Below, piece after piece: positions 55,708-64,000 of a DNA stretch of 64,000 bases. The number at the start of each line of letters is the position of its first letter. Positions within the stretch are counted from its first letter, which is position 1. A program made the translations under genes and the position numbers. The DNA lies in assembly GCF_003347205.1 (NCBI RefSeq), contig NZ_QQBJ01000005.1:186001-250000 (forward strand), in the 5' to 3' direction. The stretch is from Mycolicibacterium moriokaense (GTDB lineage: Bacteria > Actinomycetota > Actinomycetes > Mycobacteriales > Mycobacteriaceae). Below the pieces are notes generated by a model. That model saw only the letters and a program-made list of their open reading frames with translations. It was not told where the DNA came from and did not search any database.

Positions 55708-56358
55708 CTAGAAAGTGGTGCCGCTCTCCTCGTCGAGCACAAGGAAGTCGGTGTCGGTCATCTCCGAGAGCCTGCCGTAGTAGATGCCGCGGGCATTGGG
55801 ATCGATGATCGCCTGGTGGATCGGCACCGCGCGGGCGGGGGCCACCGCACGCAGAAAGTCAACGGCCTCAGAGATTTTCATCCACGGCGCGGCGGCGGGC
55901 GTGGCGAGCACGTCGACAGGCTCGCCCGGTGTGAACAGGGCGTCGCCGGGATGCATCAACCGGGCCGGATGGTCGCCGTCGCCGACCAGATACGAGATGT
56001 TGTCGATCACCGGAATGTCGGGATGGATCACCGCGTGCTTGCCGCCCACTCCGCGGACGGTCAGCGCGCCGACGGCGAACTCGTCGCCGACGTTCACAGC
56101 CTGCCACGGGCCGCCCAGTTGGGCCGCGGTCTGCGGGTCGGCGTACAACGCCGCCTGCGGGTTGGCCTCCACCAGCGCGGGTAGCCGCTCGGTGTCGGCG
56201 TGGTCGGGATGCTGATGGGTGATCAGGATCGCGTCCAGTCCCGTGATGCCCTCGAAGCCGTGCGAGAAGTTCCCCGGGTCGAACAGCACCGTCGTCGTGG
56301 CGGAATCGATTGTGAACTCGGCGAGTAGGCACGAATGGCCAAAATGGGTCAACTGCAT
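55708..56358 (-). CDS. Metallo-beta-lactamase-fold hydrolase (Rv0786c type)
   Basis: A 216-residue MBL-fold protein of the UPF0173-like branch. Metal motif ITHQHPDHADTE (HXHXDH), and LMHPGDALFTPG and PIHQAI hold further ligands. No signal peptide. Substrate unknown; relatives hydrolyse lactones or phosphodiesters. It is divergent from the exported Rv0787-type gene, 31 bases apart. Confidence 0.9.
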   Translation of the reverse strand: MQLTHFGHSCLLAEFTIDSATTTVLFDPGNFSHGFEGITGLDAILITHQHPDHADTERLPALVEANPQAALYADPQTAAQLGGPWQAVNVGDEFAVGALTVRGVGGKHAVIHPDIPVIDNISYLVGDGDHPARLMHPGDALFTPGEPVDVLATPAAAPWMKISEAVDFLRAVAPARAVPIHQAIIDPNARGIYYGRLSEMTDTDFLVLDEESGTTF

Positions 56359-56389
56359 GCCTATATTGTGCGCTCAGGGGTGGTGGACG

Positions 56390-57067
56390 ATGCGACTCAT
56401 TCTTGCTGTGCTGCTGACAGCCGTCGGCCTGGCCGTTGCGCCGGGCGCTTCCGGCCCTGCGTATGCGCGTCCGATGGATTGCCCGCCGAACTGCGATCGG
56501 ATTCCCGACTCCGCGTGGATCGACCCGACGGCACTGCCGCTGTACTCGACCTACCGCTGGCCCGGCCTCGCCGGTCTCGCGGTCACCGCGACCGACCCCC
56601 GGTTCCGGTTCGAGCAGGCGTGCGCGTCGCCGCCGGTACCCGATGACCCGCGCAGTTACGCCGTCGCCGCGCGCGCCGCGGTGCCGCAGCCGGCAGGGCA
56701 GTGGCAGCTGGCCGTGCAGGTGCTGCACTGGCGCGGCGAGACCTGGCGCGGCGGCCAGCTCGCGTCGGCCGTCTTCGACACCGCGGTCCAGTCGCTGCGC
56801 CGCTGCCAGCTGACCTCACCGCTGACATCGCCGTCGCTGACCACCGACACCCCCGACCGAATGGCCGCCGTGATCAGCAACGCGTTGCCCGGCCAGCCGG
56901 TGGTGCACCAGTACCTGCTGGTCAACGCCGCCAACAGCACCGTGGTCGAGCTGGCGATGTGGGCCACCACCCCGCCACGCGTCGGCTGGCCCGCGGTGCC
57001 GGACGCTGACGTACTCGACGCCATGAACACCCCGTTGTGCACGGCGTACATCGATTCGTGCCGGTGA
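56390..57067 (+). CDS. Exported protein of unknown function (Rv0787 type)
   Basis: A 225-residue secreted protein. Sec signal peptide MRLILAVLLTAVGLAVAPGA with cleavage near an AYA motif at about 24-26. Mature protein has paired Cys (MDCPPNCD; later QAC, RRC, PLC, DSC) that may form disulfides outside the cell. Position matches Rv0787. ATG 56390. It is 36 bases before purS, so it may share its transcript. Confidence 0.85.
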   Translation: MRLILAVLLTAVGLAVAPGASGPAYARPMDCPPNCDRIPDSAWIDPTALPLYSTYRWPGLAGLAVTATDPRFRFEQACASPPVPDDPRSYAVAARAAVPQPAGQWQLAVQVLHWRGETWRGGQLASAVFDTAVQSLRRCQLTSPLTSPSLTTDTPDRMAAVISNALPGQPVVHQYLLVNAANSTVVELAMWATTPPRVGWPAVPDADVLDAMNTPLCTAYIDSCR

Positions 57068-57103
57068 GGCGGACCCGTCGTCCACGCCGGTAGAGTGAGC
57101 GCC

Positions 57104-57343
57104 GTGGCAAAGGTGGTTGTGCACGTGATGCCGAAGGCCGAAATACTCGACCCCCAGGGGCAGGCGATCGTCGGCGCGCTCGGCCGTCTCGGCTACGGTG
57201 GAATCTCAGATGTGCGGCAGGGCAAGCGCTTTGAGCTCGAAGTCGACGACAGCGTCGCCGACGAGACGGTGGCCGAGATCGCCGAGTCGCTGCTGGCGAA
57301 CATCGTGATCGAGGACTGGTCGGTCAGCAGGGAGCCGTCGTGA
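57104..57343 (+). CDS. purS: FGAM synthase subunit PurS
   Basis: A 79-residue subunit ([19 protein letters not shown] opening; [12 protein letters not shown]). PurS joins PurQ and PurL to form the multi-subunit FGAM synthetase. GTG 57104; the stop overlaps purQ's GTG. Confidence 0.95.
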   Translation: MAKVVVHVMPKAEILDPQGQAIVGALGRLGYGGISDVRQGKRFELEVDDSVADETVAEIAESLLANIVIEDWSVSREPS

Positions 57344-58017
57344 CCGCCCGCGTCGGGGTGATCACCTTCCCGGGCACGCTCGACGACGTCGACGCCGCGC
57401 GTGCCGTCCGGCGCTCCGGCGCCGAGTCCGTCGGCCTCTGGCACGCCGACGCCGACCTCAAGGGGGTTGACGCCGTCGTCGTCCCCGGCGGCTTCTCCTA
57501 CGGCGACTACCTGCGCTGCGGCGCCATCGCCAAGTTCGCCCCCGTGATGAAATCGGTGATCGCCGCCGCGAGCAGCGGAATGCCGGTCTTGGGGATCTGC
57601 AACGGATTTCAAGTGCTGTGCGAGGCCGGGCTGCTGCCCGGCGCGCTCACCCGCAACGCCGGCCTGCACTTCGTCTGCCGCGACCTGTGGCTGCAGGTCG
57701 CGTCCAACACCAGTGCGTGGACCACGCGCTACGAGCCGGGTGCCGACCTGCTGGTGCCGCTGAAGTCCGGCGAGGGCCGCTTCGTCGCCTCCGACGCCGT
57801 GCTCGACCAGCTCGAGGGCGAGGGCCGGGTGGTGTTCCGGTATCGCGACAACCCCAACGGCTCGATGCGCGACATCGCGGGGATCTCGTCGGCCAACGGC
57901 CGGGTGGTCGGCCTGATGCCGCACCCCGAACACGCCACCGAGGCGCTCACCGGCCCGTCCGACGACGGGCTCGGCATGTTCTACTCCGTGCTGGATGCGG
58001 TGTTGGCCAGCGCTTAA
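57340..58017 (+). CDS. purQ: FGAM synthase glutaminase subunit PurQ
   Basis: A 225-residue class I amidotransferase. Cys in [16 protein letters not shown], and His/Glu in [10 protein letters not shown]. It supplies ammonia for FGAR to FGAM conversion. The 4-base GTGA overlap with purS couples the two. The stop overlaps the convergent SDR gene by 4 bases. purL is not in the window. Confidence 0.96.
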   Translation: MTARVGVITFPGTLDDVDAARAVRRSGAESVGLWHADADLKGVDAVVVPGGFSYGDYLRCGAIAKFAPVMKSVIAAASSGMPVLGICNGFQVLCEAGLLPGALTRNAGLHFVCRDLWLQVASNTSAWTTRYEPGADLLVPLKSGEGRFVASDAVLDQLEGEGRVVFRYRDNPNGSMRDIAGISSANGRVVGLMPHPEHATEALTGPSDDGLGMFYSVLDAVLASA

Positions 58018-58757
58018 GCGGCCGGCCGCAACGCCACGGCACCGCCGTCGACGTCCAGCACCACGCCGTTGATGTAGCTGGCCGCGGGTGAGGCCAGGAA
58101 CGCCACCGCGTTCGCGATCTCCTGTGGCTCACCGATGCGTTTCAGCGTCCTGGTGCGCGCGAGTCCGTCCACGATGTCGGCCAGCTCCGCGGTGCCCTCG
58201 GTTTCCACCGGGCCGGGTGCGACGGCGTTGACGCGAACACCCGCCTCGCCGAACTCGTCGGCCCACAGCTTGGTCAGCAGATCGAGTGCGGCCTTGCTGG
58301 CGCCGTAGATCCCCGAGTCGGCCGTCGGCGTGCTCGCAGCGACCGTGCTGATGTTCACCACGCTGCCGTGCCCGCGCCGCACCATACCGGGAACAAGCTT
58401 CTGCACAAGGAGATACGGCGCGCGCACGTTGGTGTCGAAATGGGAGTCGAAGTCGGCGTCGGTGGTGTCAAACGTCGGCGCGAAGCTGTACACACCCGCG
58501 TTGTTGACCAGGATGTCGACGTCGCCCGCCTCGGTGGCGAGCCTGCGCACGTCGTCGGCGGTGGCCAGGTCGGCTGCGATGAAACGTGCACTGCCTCCGG
58601 CATTTTCGATGTCGCGTACGGCTTTGGCGCCGCGCTCGGCGTTTCGGCCGTGCACGATGACCGTCGCGCCCTGACGCGCGAGCTCGAGCGCGATCGCGTA
58701 GCCGATGCCCGCGGTCGCACCGGTGACCAGCGCGGTATTGCCCTCGAAATTGTTCAT
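58014..58757 (-). CDS. Short-chain dehydrogenase/reductase
   Basis: A 247-residue [33 protein letters not shown], active-site Ser in NISTVAAS and Tyr-X3-Lys in [12 protein letters not shown]-terminus [13 protein letters not shown] complete. It is convergent with purQ and lies 44 bases downstream of encapsulin on the same strand, so it might be read through from the encapsulin transcript. Substrate unknown. Confidence 0.92.
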   Translation of the reverse strand: MNNFEGNTALVTGATAGIGYAIALELARQGATVIVHGRNAERGAKAVRDIENAGGSARFIAADLATADDVRRLATEAGDVDILVNNAGVYSFAPTFDTTDADFDSHFDTNVRAPYLLVQKLVPGMVRRGHGSVVNISTVAASTPTADSGIYGASKAALDLLTKLWADEFGEAGVRVNAVAPGPVETEGTAELADIVDGLARTRTLKRIGEPQEIANAVAFLASPAASYINGVVLDVDGGAVALRPAA

Positions 58758-58801
58758 GACCCCATAAGGCGGACCGGCGGCGGAATATTCCGCCGGGCGC
58801 G

Positions 58802-59599
58802 TCAGGGCGTCAGCGCAACCGAGGCCTCGGCGGTGTAGCAGAGGAACGTCAGCGTCTCCTGCATGTAGAGCTGCACCGTGTCGGCGTCGTGAGCCAGGTA
58901 GCCGATCGACACGTCGGTGCCCAGCTGCAGGTCGAAATCACCGCCGCGGGTGGACAGCACGAACGCGCCGTCGATCGCGGGCGCCCAGATGATGTCCCCG
59001 TCCACCAGCCTGTTGAGGTGCTCGCGGATCGGATAGCCGTGCTCGGTGGTCTCACTGACCTTGGTGTACACGTCGGCCGACAGCAGCACCGAGTACGGGC
59101 CGTCGACGCCGGCCAGCCTCAACTCCGACAGCGCCTGGGCGATCACGTCGGGCATCTCACCCGGATCGCCGGGCAGCGACAGTGGCGGATTGGAGCTGCA
59201 CTTGCGGATGCCGCCGATCGACGCGGCCTCGTACCCCTCGAATATTGCCCGGTCCTCCACGAACGCCAGCTTCTTGGCGGCTTCCTTCACCGGGTCCCAG
59301 TCCGAGTCCTGCGAGCCGCGTTCGACATCGTCGATGTCCATGCGCGACAACGTGAACGGCACCCGCAGCCGGACCAGCGGCTTGCTTTCGCGCAGATGCG
59401 CGATCACCCCGTCGCCGGGCGCGGACACGTCGAGCAGGTGCCCGGTGCTGACTGACGCCGTGATGGGCCCGCCGGGTTCGCTGACGTCGACGACGCGCCG
59501 TCCGGCGATGTGCCGCTTGAACGTCCGCGTGGCCTCCATCTCGATCTCCGCCCACGCCTCTTCGGTTATCGGGGCCAAATCGCGGTACAGGTTGTTCAT
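58802..59599 (-). CDS. Encapsulin nanocompartment shell protein (Cfp29 type)
   Basis: A 265-residue HK97-fold shell protein, the counterpart of M. tuberculosis Cfp29/Rv0798c. NNLYRDLAPITEEAWAEIE is the N-terminal arm and the E-loop/P-domain regions follow at family length. It assembles a T=1 compartment around peroxidase. The AAAGGAA ribosome site (59615-59609) lies inside the end of the DyP gene, 9 bases before ATG 59599. The gene follows DyP by only 4 bases. Confidence 0.96.
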   Translation of the reverse strand: MNNLYRDLAPITEEAWAEIEMEATRTFKRHIAGRRVVDVSEPGGPITASVSTGHLLDVSAPGDGVIAHLRESKPLVRLRVPFTLSRMDIDDVERGSQDSDWDPVKEAAKKLAFVEDRAIFEGYEAASIGGIRKCSSNPPLSLPGDPGEMPDVIAQALSELRLAGVDGPYSVLLSADVYTKVSETTEHGYPIREHLNRLVDGDIIWAPAIDGAFVLSTRGGDFDLQLGTDVSIGYLAHDADTVQLYMQETLTFLCYTAEASVALTP

Positions 59600-59603
59600 C
59601 TGC

Positions 59604-60647
59604 TCAAGTTCCTTTCAGGCTGCCGATGCCGAGTGATCCGTCACGGGGTACGACCGGTGGTGCCGCCGCAGCCGGCTGCTCCGGCTCTGCCTCCTCGGGA
59701 GCCGAATCCGCCAGTGGCGGAGGATCATCGAGGAAGTCGGCGGTCGGGGTGAAGAACAGGTTGCCGGTCAGCGCGGTGGAGAAGTCCAGGATGCGGTCGG
59801 TGTTTCCGGGCGGGTCGCCGATGAACATGTTGTCCAGCATGCGCTCGGTGACCGTGGGGGTGCGGGAGTAGCCGATGTAGTAGGTGCCGAACTCGCCCTT
59901 GCCGATCTCACCGAACGGCATGTTGGCGCGCACGATCTTCAACTCGTTGCCGTCGTCGTCGGTGATGACGTTCAACGCGATGTGCGAATTGGCCGGTTTG
60001 ACGGCGTCGTCCATCTCGATGTCGTCGAGCTTGGTGCGGCCGATGACGCGCTCCTGCTCCTGGGTCGACATCGAGTTCCACGCCGCCATGTCGTGCACGT
60101 ACTTCTGGACGTGCACATAGCAGCCGCCGGCGAAATCGGGGTCCTCGTCACCGATCTGGGTGGCGCCGGCCGCGACGGCCCCGTCGGGGTTCTCGGTGCC
60201 GTCGACGAAACCCATCAGGTCACGGTTGTCGAAGAACTTGAACCCGTGCACCTCGTCGACGACGGTGATGGCGCCCGACATCGCCTCGACGAGCTTGGTG
60301 GCCAGCTCGAAGCAGACGTCCAGCGACTCGGCCCTGAGGTGAAACAGCAGGTCGCCCGGTGTCGACGGCGCGTGGTGGCGGCCGCCTTCGATCTCGACGA
60401 ACGGGTGCAGTTGCGCGGGTCGTGGCCCGGAGAACAGCCGGTCCCACGCGTCGGATCCGATCGAGGTGACCACCGACAGCCGCTTGGTCGGGTCGCGGAA
60501 GCCGATGGCGCGCACCAGCCCTGAGATGTCACCGAGCGCGTCGTGGACGTCCGCCGCCGCTGCGCGCCCCTCGTCGATGGTGGCGACCAAGAAAATCGCC
60601 GCGGGCGTCAACGGCGCCAGAACCGGTTGCGGCTGAACAGCGGGCAC
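59604..60647 (-). CDS. DyP-type heme peroxidase, encapsulin cargo
   Basis: A 347-residue dye-decolorising peroxidase. GXXDG motif in LMGFVDGTENPDG; family C-terminal region complete. The last residues DGSLGIGSLKGT are the known encapsulin targeting peptide, separated by a Pro/Ala/Glu-rich linker (about 310-335). It uses peroxide to oxidise substrates within the shell. GTG 60647. Encapsulin follows at once. Confidence 0.96.
   Translation of the reverse strand: MPAVQPQPVLAPLTPAAIFLVATIDEGRAAAADVHDALGDISGLVRAIGFRDPTKRLSVVTSIGSDAWDRLFSGPRPAQLHPFVEIEGGRHHAPSTPGDLLFHLRAESLDVCFELATKLVEAMSGAITVVDEVHGFKFFDNRDLMGFVDGTENPDGAVAAGATQIGDEDPDFAGGCYVHVQKYVHDMAAWNSMSTQEQERVIGRTKLDDIEMDDAVKPANSHIALNVITDDDGNELKIVRANMPFGEIGKGEFGTYYIGYSRTPTVTERMLDNMFIGDPPGNTDRILDFSTALTGNLFFTPTADFLDDPPPLADSAPEEAEPEQPAAAAPPVVPRDGSLGIGSLKGT
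59609..59615 (-). promoter_or_regulatory. Encapsulin ribosome binding site within the cargo targeting-peptide codons
   Basis: AAAGGAA on the minus strand, 9 bases before the encapsulin ATG, coincides with the codons for the Leu-Lys-Gly-Thr end of the DyP targeting peptide. The same bases thus serve cargo sorting and shell translation. Confidence 0.65.
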
Positions 60648-60689
60648 CGTCTGACCCTATCGGCAACGCCTGTTGGATGATGGGGACTT

Positions 60690-61955
60690 ATGTCGGCAAG
60701 TGCACAGGGGTTGTGCGAGTTCATCGACGCGTCGCCGTCGCCGTTCCATGTGTGCGCCACGGTCGCGCGGCGGCTGACGGACGCGGGCTTCGTCGAACTG
60801 GCCGAACGCGACGAGTGGCCGACCAAGGGGCGATTCTTCGTCGTGCGCGCCGGATCGCTGGTCGCCTGGCACAGCAACGACGCGCCCGCAGCGCCGTTTC
60901 GCGTCGTCGGTGGGCACACCGACAGCCCCAACCTCCGGGTCAAGCAGCATCCCGACCGCTTCGTCTCCGGCTGGCGGGTGGTCGCGCTGCAGCCCTACGG
61001 CGGGGCGTGGCTGAACTCCTGGCTGGACCGCGACCTCGGGATCAGTGGCCGGCTGTCGGTTCGTTCTCCCGGCGCCACCGGCGGCGTCGAGCACAAGCTG
61101 GTCCGCATCGACGAGCCGATCCTGCGGGTGCCGCAGCTGGCGATCCACCTCGCCGAGGACCGCAAGGCGGTGGCGCTGGACCCGCAGCGGCACGTCAACG
61201 CGGTCTGGGGAGCCGGCAACGGACCGCGGTCGTTCGTGGGCTACGTCGCCGAAGCGGCAGGTGCCGATCCGGGCGACGTGCTCGGCATCGACCTGATGAC
61301 CCACGACCTGACCGCGTCGACGTTGGCGGGGGCCGACGGTGAACTGCTCAGCGCGCCGCGGCTGGACAACCAGTGCACCTGCTACGCGGGCCTGGAGGCG
61401 TTCCTGGCGGCCGAGCCCGCGGACCACCTGCCGGTGCTCGCGTTGTTCGACCACGAGGAGGTCGGCTCGCAGTCGGATCACGGCGCGCAGTCGGAGCTGC
61501 TGCTCACGGTGCTGGAGCGCATCGCGCTGGCTGCGGGCGGCGGGCGCGAGGACTTCCTGCGCCGGCTGCCCGGCTCGATGGTGGCCTCCGGCGACATGGC
61601 GCACGCGACGCACCCGAACTATCCCGAGCGGCACGAGCCGTTCCACCTGATCGAGGTGAACGCGGGCCCGGTGCTCAAGGTGCAGCCGAACCTGCGCTAC
61701 GCCACCGACGGGCGAACGGCTGCGGCGTTCGCGCTGGCCTGCGAACAGGCGGGCGTGCCGATGCAGCGCTACGAACACCGCGCCGACCTGCCGTGCGGGT
61801 CCACGATCGGGCCGATGACCTCCGCGCGCACCGGCATCCCCACGGTGGATGTGGGCGCCGCGCAGCTGGCCATGCACTCGGCACGTGAGGTGATGGGCGC
61901 CGCCGACGTCGCGGCGTATTCCGCGGCGCTGCAGGCCTTCCTCTCGCCGGGCTGA
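60690..61955 (+). CDS. pepC: M18-family aminopeptidase (PepC type)
   Basis: A 421-residue zinc aminopeptidase. Metal and catalytic residues are in [39 protein letters not shown] and the C-terminal [15 protein letters not shown]. It removes N-terminal residues from peptides in the cytosol. Counterpart of Rv0800. Divergent from DyP with 42 bases between. Confidence 0.94.
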   Translation: MSASAQGLCEFIDASPSPFHVCATVARRLTDAGFVELAERDEWPTKGRFFVVRAGSLVAWHSNDAPAAPFRVVGGHTDSPNLRVKQHPDRFVSGWRVVALQPYGGAWLNSWLDRDLGISGRLSVRSPGATGGVEHKLVRIDEPILRVPQLAIHLAEDRKAVALDPQRHVNAVWGAGNGPRSFVGYVAEAAGADPGDVLGIDLMTHDLTASTLAGADGELLSAPRLDNQCTCYAGLEAFLAAEPADHLPVLALFDHEEVGSQSDHGAQSELLLTVLERIALAAGGGREDFLRRLPGSMVASGDMAHATHPNYPERHEPFHLIEVNAGPVLKVQPNLRYATDGRTAAAFALACEQAGVPMQRYEHRADLPCGSTIGPMTSARTGIPTVDVGAAQLAMHSAREVMGAADVAAYSAALQAFLSPG

Positions 61956-61964
61956 GCCGCCCGA

Positions 61965-62354
61965 TCAGGCGGGCTCGACCTCGTCGTAGCGGATGACGTT
62001 CTCGACCACGACGCCGTCGCGGGTGCGGACCCGGTCCAGCCCCCGGATCGCGAACGGCCCGTCGGGTCCGCTGCCTCGGCCGACGTAGTGCAGGAACACC
62101 AGCTGTTCGCCGGGCGCGTCTCCGTCGACGGTGGCGCTCTCGACCAGCTCCAGCGCGAGATCGGGTGCGGCCGCGACCAGCTCGGCGATCTTGCCGACGT
62201 AGGCATGCTTGCCGCGCACCGGCCTGGGGTCGCCCTGCCAGTAGCCGACGATGTCGTCGGCGAGGACGTCGCCGGCTCTGGCCACGTCCGGGGCGGCCCA
62301 GAAGGCGGCCCACAGGTCGGCGCTGAACGTGGGTGGGGTCTGCGTGTGCGTCAT
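61965..62354 (-). CDS. SnoaL/NTF2-like small protein
   Basis: A 129-residue protein with NTF2-like pattern: a helical N-terminus (FSADLWAAFWAAPDVARAGD), ADDIVGYWQGD turn and VENVIRYDEVEP end. No function can be assigned. It is convergent with pepC (9-base gap). Confidence 0.78.
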   Translation of the reverse strand: MTHTQTPPTFSADLWAAFWAAPDVARAGDVLADDIVGYWQGDPRPVRGKHAYVGKIAELVAAAPDLALELVESATVDGDAPGEQLVFLHYVGRGSGPDGPFAIRGLDRVRTRDGVVVENVIRYDEVEPA

Positions 62355-62455
62355 GGCTCAAGCCTGCGACGAGTTTCAGCGCCGCTCAATTACGTGTCAG
62401 GTAATGGCGACTGCGCCGCGGGCGTTTTGTCGGAGTGCTGGCATAAGGTCGGCGC

Positions 62456-62800
62456 ATGGCGCTCAAGACCGAGAACATCACCATCGACTGCACCGACCCC
62501 GAGAAGCTCGCCGACTGGTGGGCCCGCGCGCTCGACGGGCAGGTAAATGCCGTCGCACCACCGTTTTTCGTCGTCGTCGCGCTACCCGAAGGCCCCGGGC
62601 TGGCGTTCCAGAAGGTCGACGATCCGACGCCGGGGAAGAACCGCATCCACATCGACTTCAGCGCCGCCGACAAAGAGGCCGAGGTGAAGCGGCTGGTGGG
62701 CCTCGGCGCAACGGAAACCAGCCGGGGCAACTTCGGCGACTTCGAGTGGGTGGTGCTCGCCGACCCCGACGGCAACGCGTTCTGCGTGGCTGGCGGCTAG
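62456..62800 (+). CDS. Glyoxalase/bleomycin-resistance-fold protein (Rv0801 type)
   Basis: A 114-residue single-domain VOC protein: NITIDCTDPEKLADWWA, NRIHIDFSAADKEAEV, VVLADPDGNAFCV. Fold suggests a metal-dependent small-molecule enzyme or binding protein. It matches Rv0801 by position after pepC. ATG 62456. Confidence 0.87.
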   Translation: MALKTENITIDCTDPEKLADWWARALDGQVNAVAPPFFVVVALPEGPGLAFQKVDDPTPGKNRIHIDFSAADKEAEVKRLVGLGATETSRGNFGDFEWVVLADPDGNAFCVAGG

Positions 62801-62833
62801 CGAAGGAGCAGCGCAGCGGGCACAATCGCGCCC

Positions 62834-64000
62834 GTGTTGGCGTCGGTCATCGCAGTCGCGCTGGCGCTGGTGGCGTGGTCGCTGCTGGCCCGGCGGTTGG
62901 AACGCTGGCGTGTCACCGCGCCGATGTTCCTGGTGCTGGCCGGCGTCGCGGTCGGAATGTTCACCCGCGACGCGCTGGCCGAGTCGCTTAACACCGACAC
63001 CGCCCAGCACATCGCCGAAATCATCCTCGCCGTGCTGCTTTTCATCGATGCCACCGACATCCGTGGCGGCTTGTTCGGCAGAGAGCCGCGCACGGCACTG
63101 CGGGTGTTGTTCGTCGCGATGCCGTTGAGCCTCGCATTGTCCGTCGCGCTCGGGCTGTGGCTGCTGCCGAGCCTCGGCTGGGCGGTGCTGCTGGCCATCG
63201 CCTGCGTGGTGGTGCCGACGGACTTCGCGCCCGCGGCGTCGATCCTGCGGGACCCGCGCGTGCCCGAGCGGGTGCGCGACGTGCTCAACGTCGAGGCCGG
63301 TTACAACGACGGCATCGTCTCGCCGATCTTCATCTTCGCCCTCGCGCTCGCAGGCGACCGGTCGCATGCGGCGACGCCGATGGACGCCCTCGGTTCGGCC
63401 GTGCCGCAGGCGATCAAGGCGGTGATCGCGGGCCTGCTGGTCGGCGCCGCGCTGGCGCTGCTCACCAATGCCGCCGAGCGCCGCGGCGCCATGACCGATC
63501 AGAGCAAGCGCGTGATCCTGGTGGCCGCCCCGATGCTGGCGTACGGGTCGAGCCTCGCCGTCGGCGGCAACGGCTTCGTCGCCGCCTTCGTCTGCGGGAT
63601 CGCCTTCAACTACCTGCGTCGTTCGGAGGCGATGCGCGGTGAGCTGGAACTGGTCGACGACATCGGCTATCTGCTTTCGGCCGGGATGTGGTTCGTCTTC
63701 GGGGCGACGGCCGTGCTCGCGCTGACCTACGGCGTGGCGTGGGGGATGGTGCTGTTCGGGGTGCTGGCCCTGACCGTGGTGCGGCTGGTGCCGGTGTTGA
63801 TCGCGTTACTCGGATCGCGGTTTTCCTGGCCCGAACGGCTGCTGGTCGGCTGGCTGGGCCCGCGCGGCACGACGTCGATCGTGTTCGGGCTGCTGGCGTT
63901 CAACGTGCTGACCGGAGACAACGAGCAGGCGGTGCTGCTGGCCACCGTTATCGCGGTGCTGGGCAGCGTGGTGCTGCACGGCGTCGGCGCGCCAGCGGCC
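62834..64000 (+). CDS. CPA1-type cation/proton antiporter, 5' part
   Basis: The frame starts at GTG 62834 and is open to the window edge (389 codons). It encodes about 11 hydrophobic helices. NVEAGYNDGIVSPIF matches the Asn-Asp region of NhaP-type antiporters, and VVVPTDFAPAASIL is the usual ATDPVA position, here with Phe-Ala after Thr-Asp. It likely exchanges Na+ or K+ for protons. No stop in the window. Confidence 0.82.
   Translation, partial: MLASVIAVALALVAWSLLARRLERWRVTAPMFLVLAGVAVGMFTRDALAESLNTDTAQHIAEIILAVLLFIDATDIRGGLFGREPRTALRVLFVAMPLSLALSVALGLWLLPSLGWAVLLAIACVVVPTDFAPAASILRDPRVPERVRDVLNVEAGYNDGIVSPIFIFALALAGDRSHAATPMDALGSAVPQAIKAVIAGLLVGAALALLTNAAERRGAMTDQSKRVILVAAPMLAYGSSLAVGGNGFVAAFVCGIAFNYLRRSEAMRGELELVDDIGYLLSAGMWFVFGATAVLALTYGVAWGMVLFGVLALTVVRLVPVLIALLGSRFSWPERLLVGWLGPRGTTSIVFGLLAFNVLTGDNEQAVLLATVIAVLGSVVLHGVGAPAA

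Noticed and set aside
37120-58017. A single purine operon
   Set aside because: purD, purB, purC, purS and purQ are spread over 21 kb and separated by genes on the opposite strand; only purS-purQ are directly coupled.

Overview
The window is high-G+C actinobacterial DNA from a mycobacterium, most likely a fast-growing environmental species (Mycolicibacterium type). The right three quarters (about 18.2-64 kb) match, from memory, the gene order of M. tuberculosis Rv0756c to Rv0801: tRNA-Thr, an Rv0756c-type protein, phoP-phoR, an HIT protein, the adhB/cyp51/cyp123 cluster, aldA, purD, purB, cyp126, purC, ptrB, purS-purQ, encapsulin, DyP peroxidase and an M18 aminopeptidase. No search was run; the assignments rest on recognised protein sequences, motifs and order.

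Region 1 (1-18.1 kb) is accessory and has no counterpart in that order. After the 3' end of a proline racemase family gene come a P-loop kinase and a WhiB regulator. A minus-strand operon follows: APC permease, aldehyde dehydrogenase, FGGY kinase, GlpA-like dehydrogenase with a 2Fe-2S tail, and a second FAD oxidoreductase. Next are a GntR/FCD regulator operon (with a cNMP/CBS/nucleotidyltransferase protein and a DEDDh exonuclease) and an SDR / GMC oxidoreductase / gluconate dehydrogenase subunit 3 operon facing a GH13 enzyme. The promoter regions of these units each carry the same inverted repeat around TGTCGACA, so they look like one regulon for an unidentified polyol, sugar-alcohol or amine. 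A small HNH protein sits beside tRNA-Thr at the boundary.

Region 2 (18.2-37 kb) begins with phoPR, which has a PhoP-box-like direct repeat upstream. An insertion relative to M. tuberculosis holds a rhomboid-like/deaminase fusion and an SDR with no ordinary start codon. The sterol/alcohol cluster follows (adhB, NTF2-like proteins, 3Fe-4S-type ferredoxin, cyp51, SDR, cyp123, TetR), with divergent aldA, SDR, hydroxyacid dehydrogenase and carboxymuconolactone decarboxylase-like genes. The TetR gene and aldA share a GGACA-N2-TGTCC operator candidate. A CYP125-like/TetR pair diverges from purD across a perfect 9-bp inverted repeat.

Region 3 (37-58 kb) contains purD, purB, purC, purS and purQ interleaved with P450, transporter, esterase, peptidase and regulatory genes, several joined by GTGA overlaps. 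It also has an intact ptrB, a proline-rich membrane protein with tandem QQWTPP repeats, a glutathione peroxidase-like gene and a KstD-like flavoprotein followed by a long hairpin between convergent genes. Region 4 (58-64 kb) holds an SDR, the encapsulin nanocompartment with its DyP cargo, an M18 aminopeptidase, small NTF2-like and glyoxalase-like proteins, and a CPA-type antiporter running off the right edge. No insertion sequence, CRISPR array or prophage was seen.
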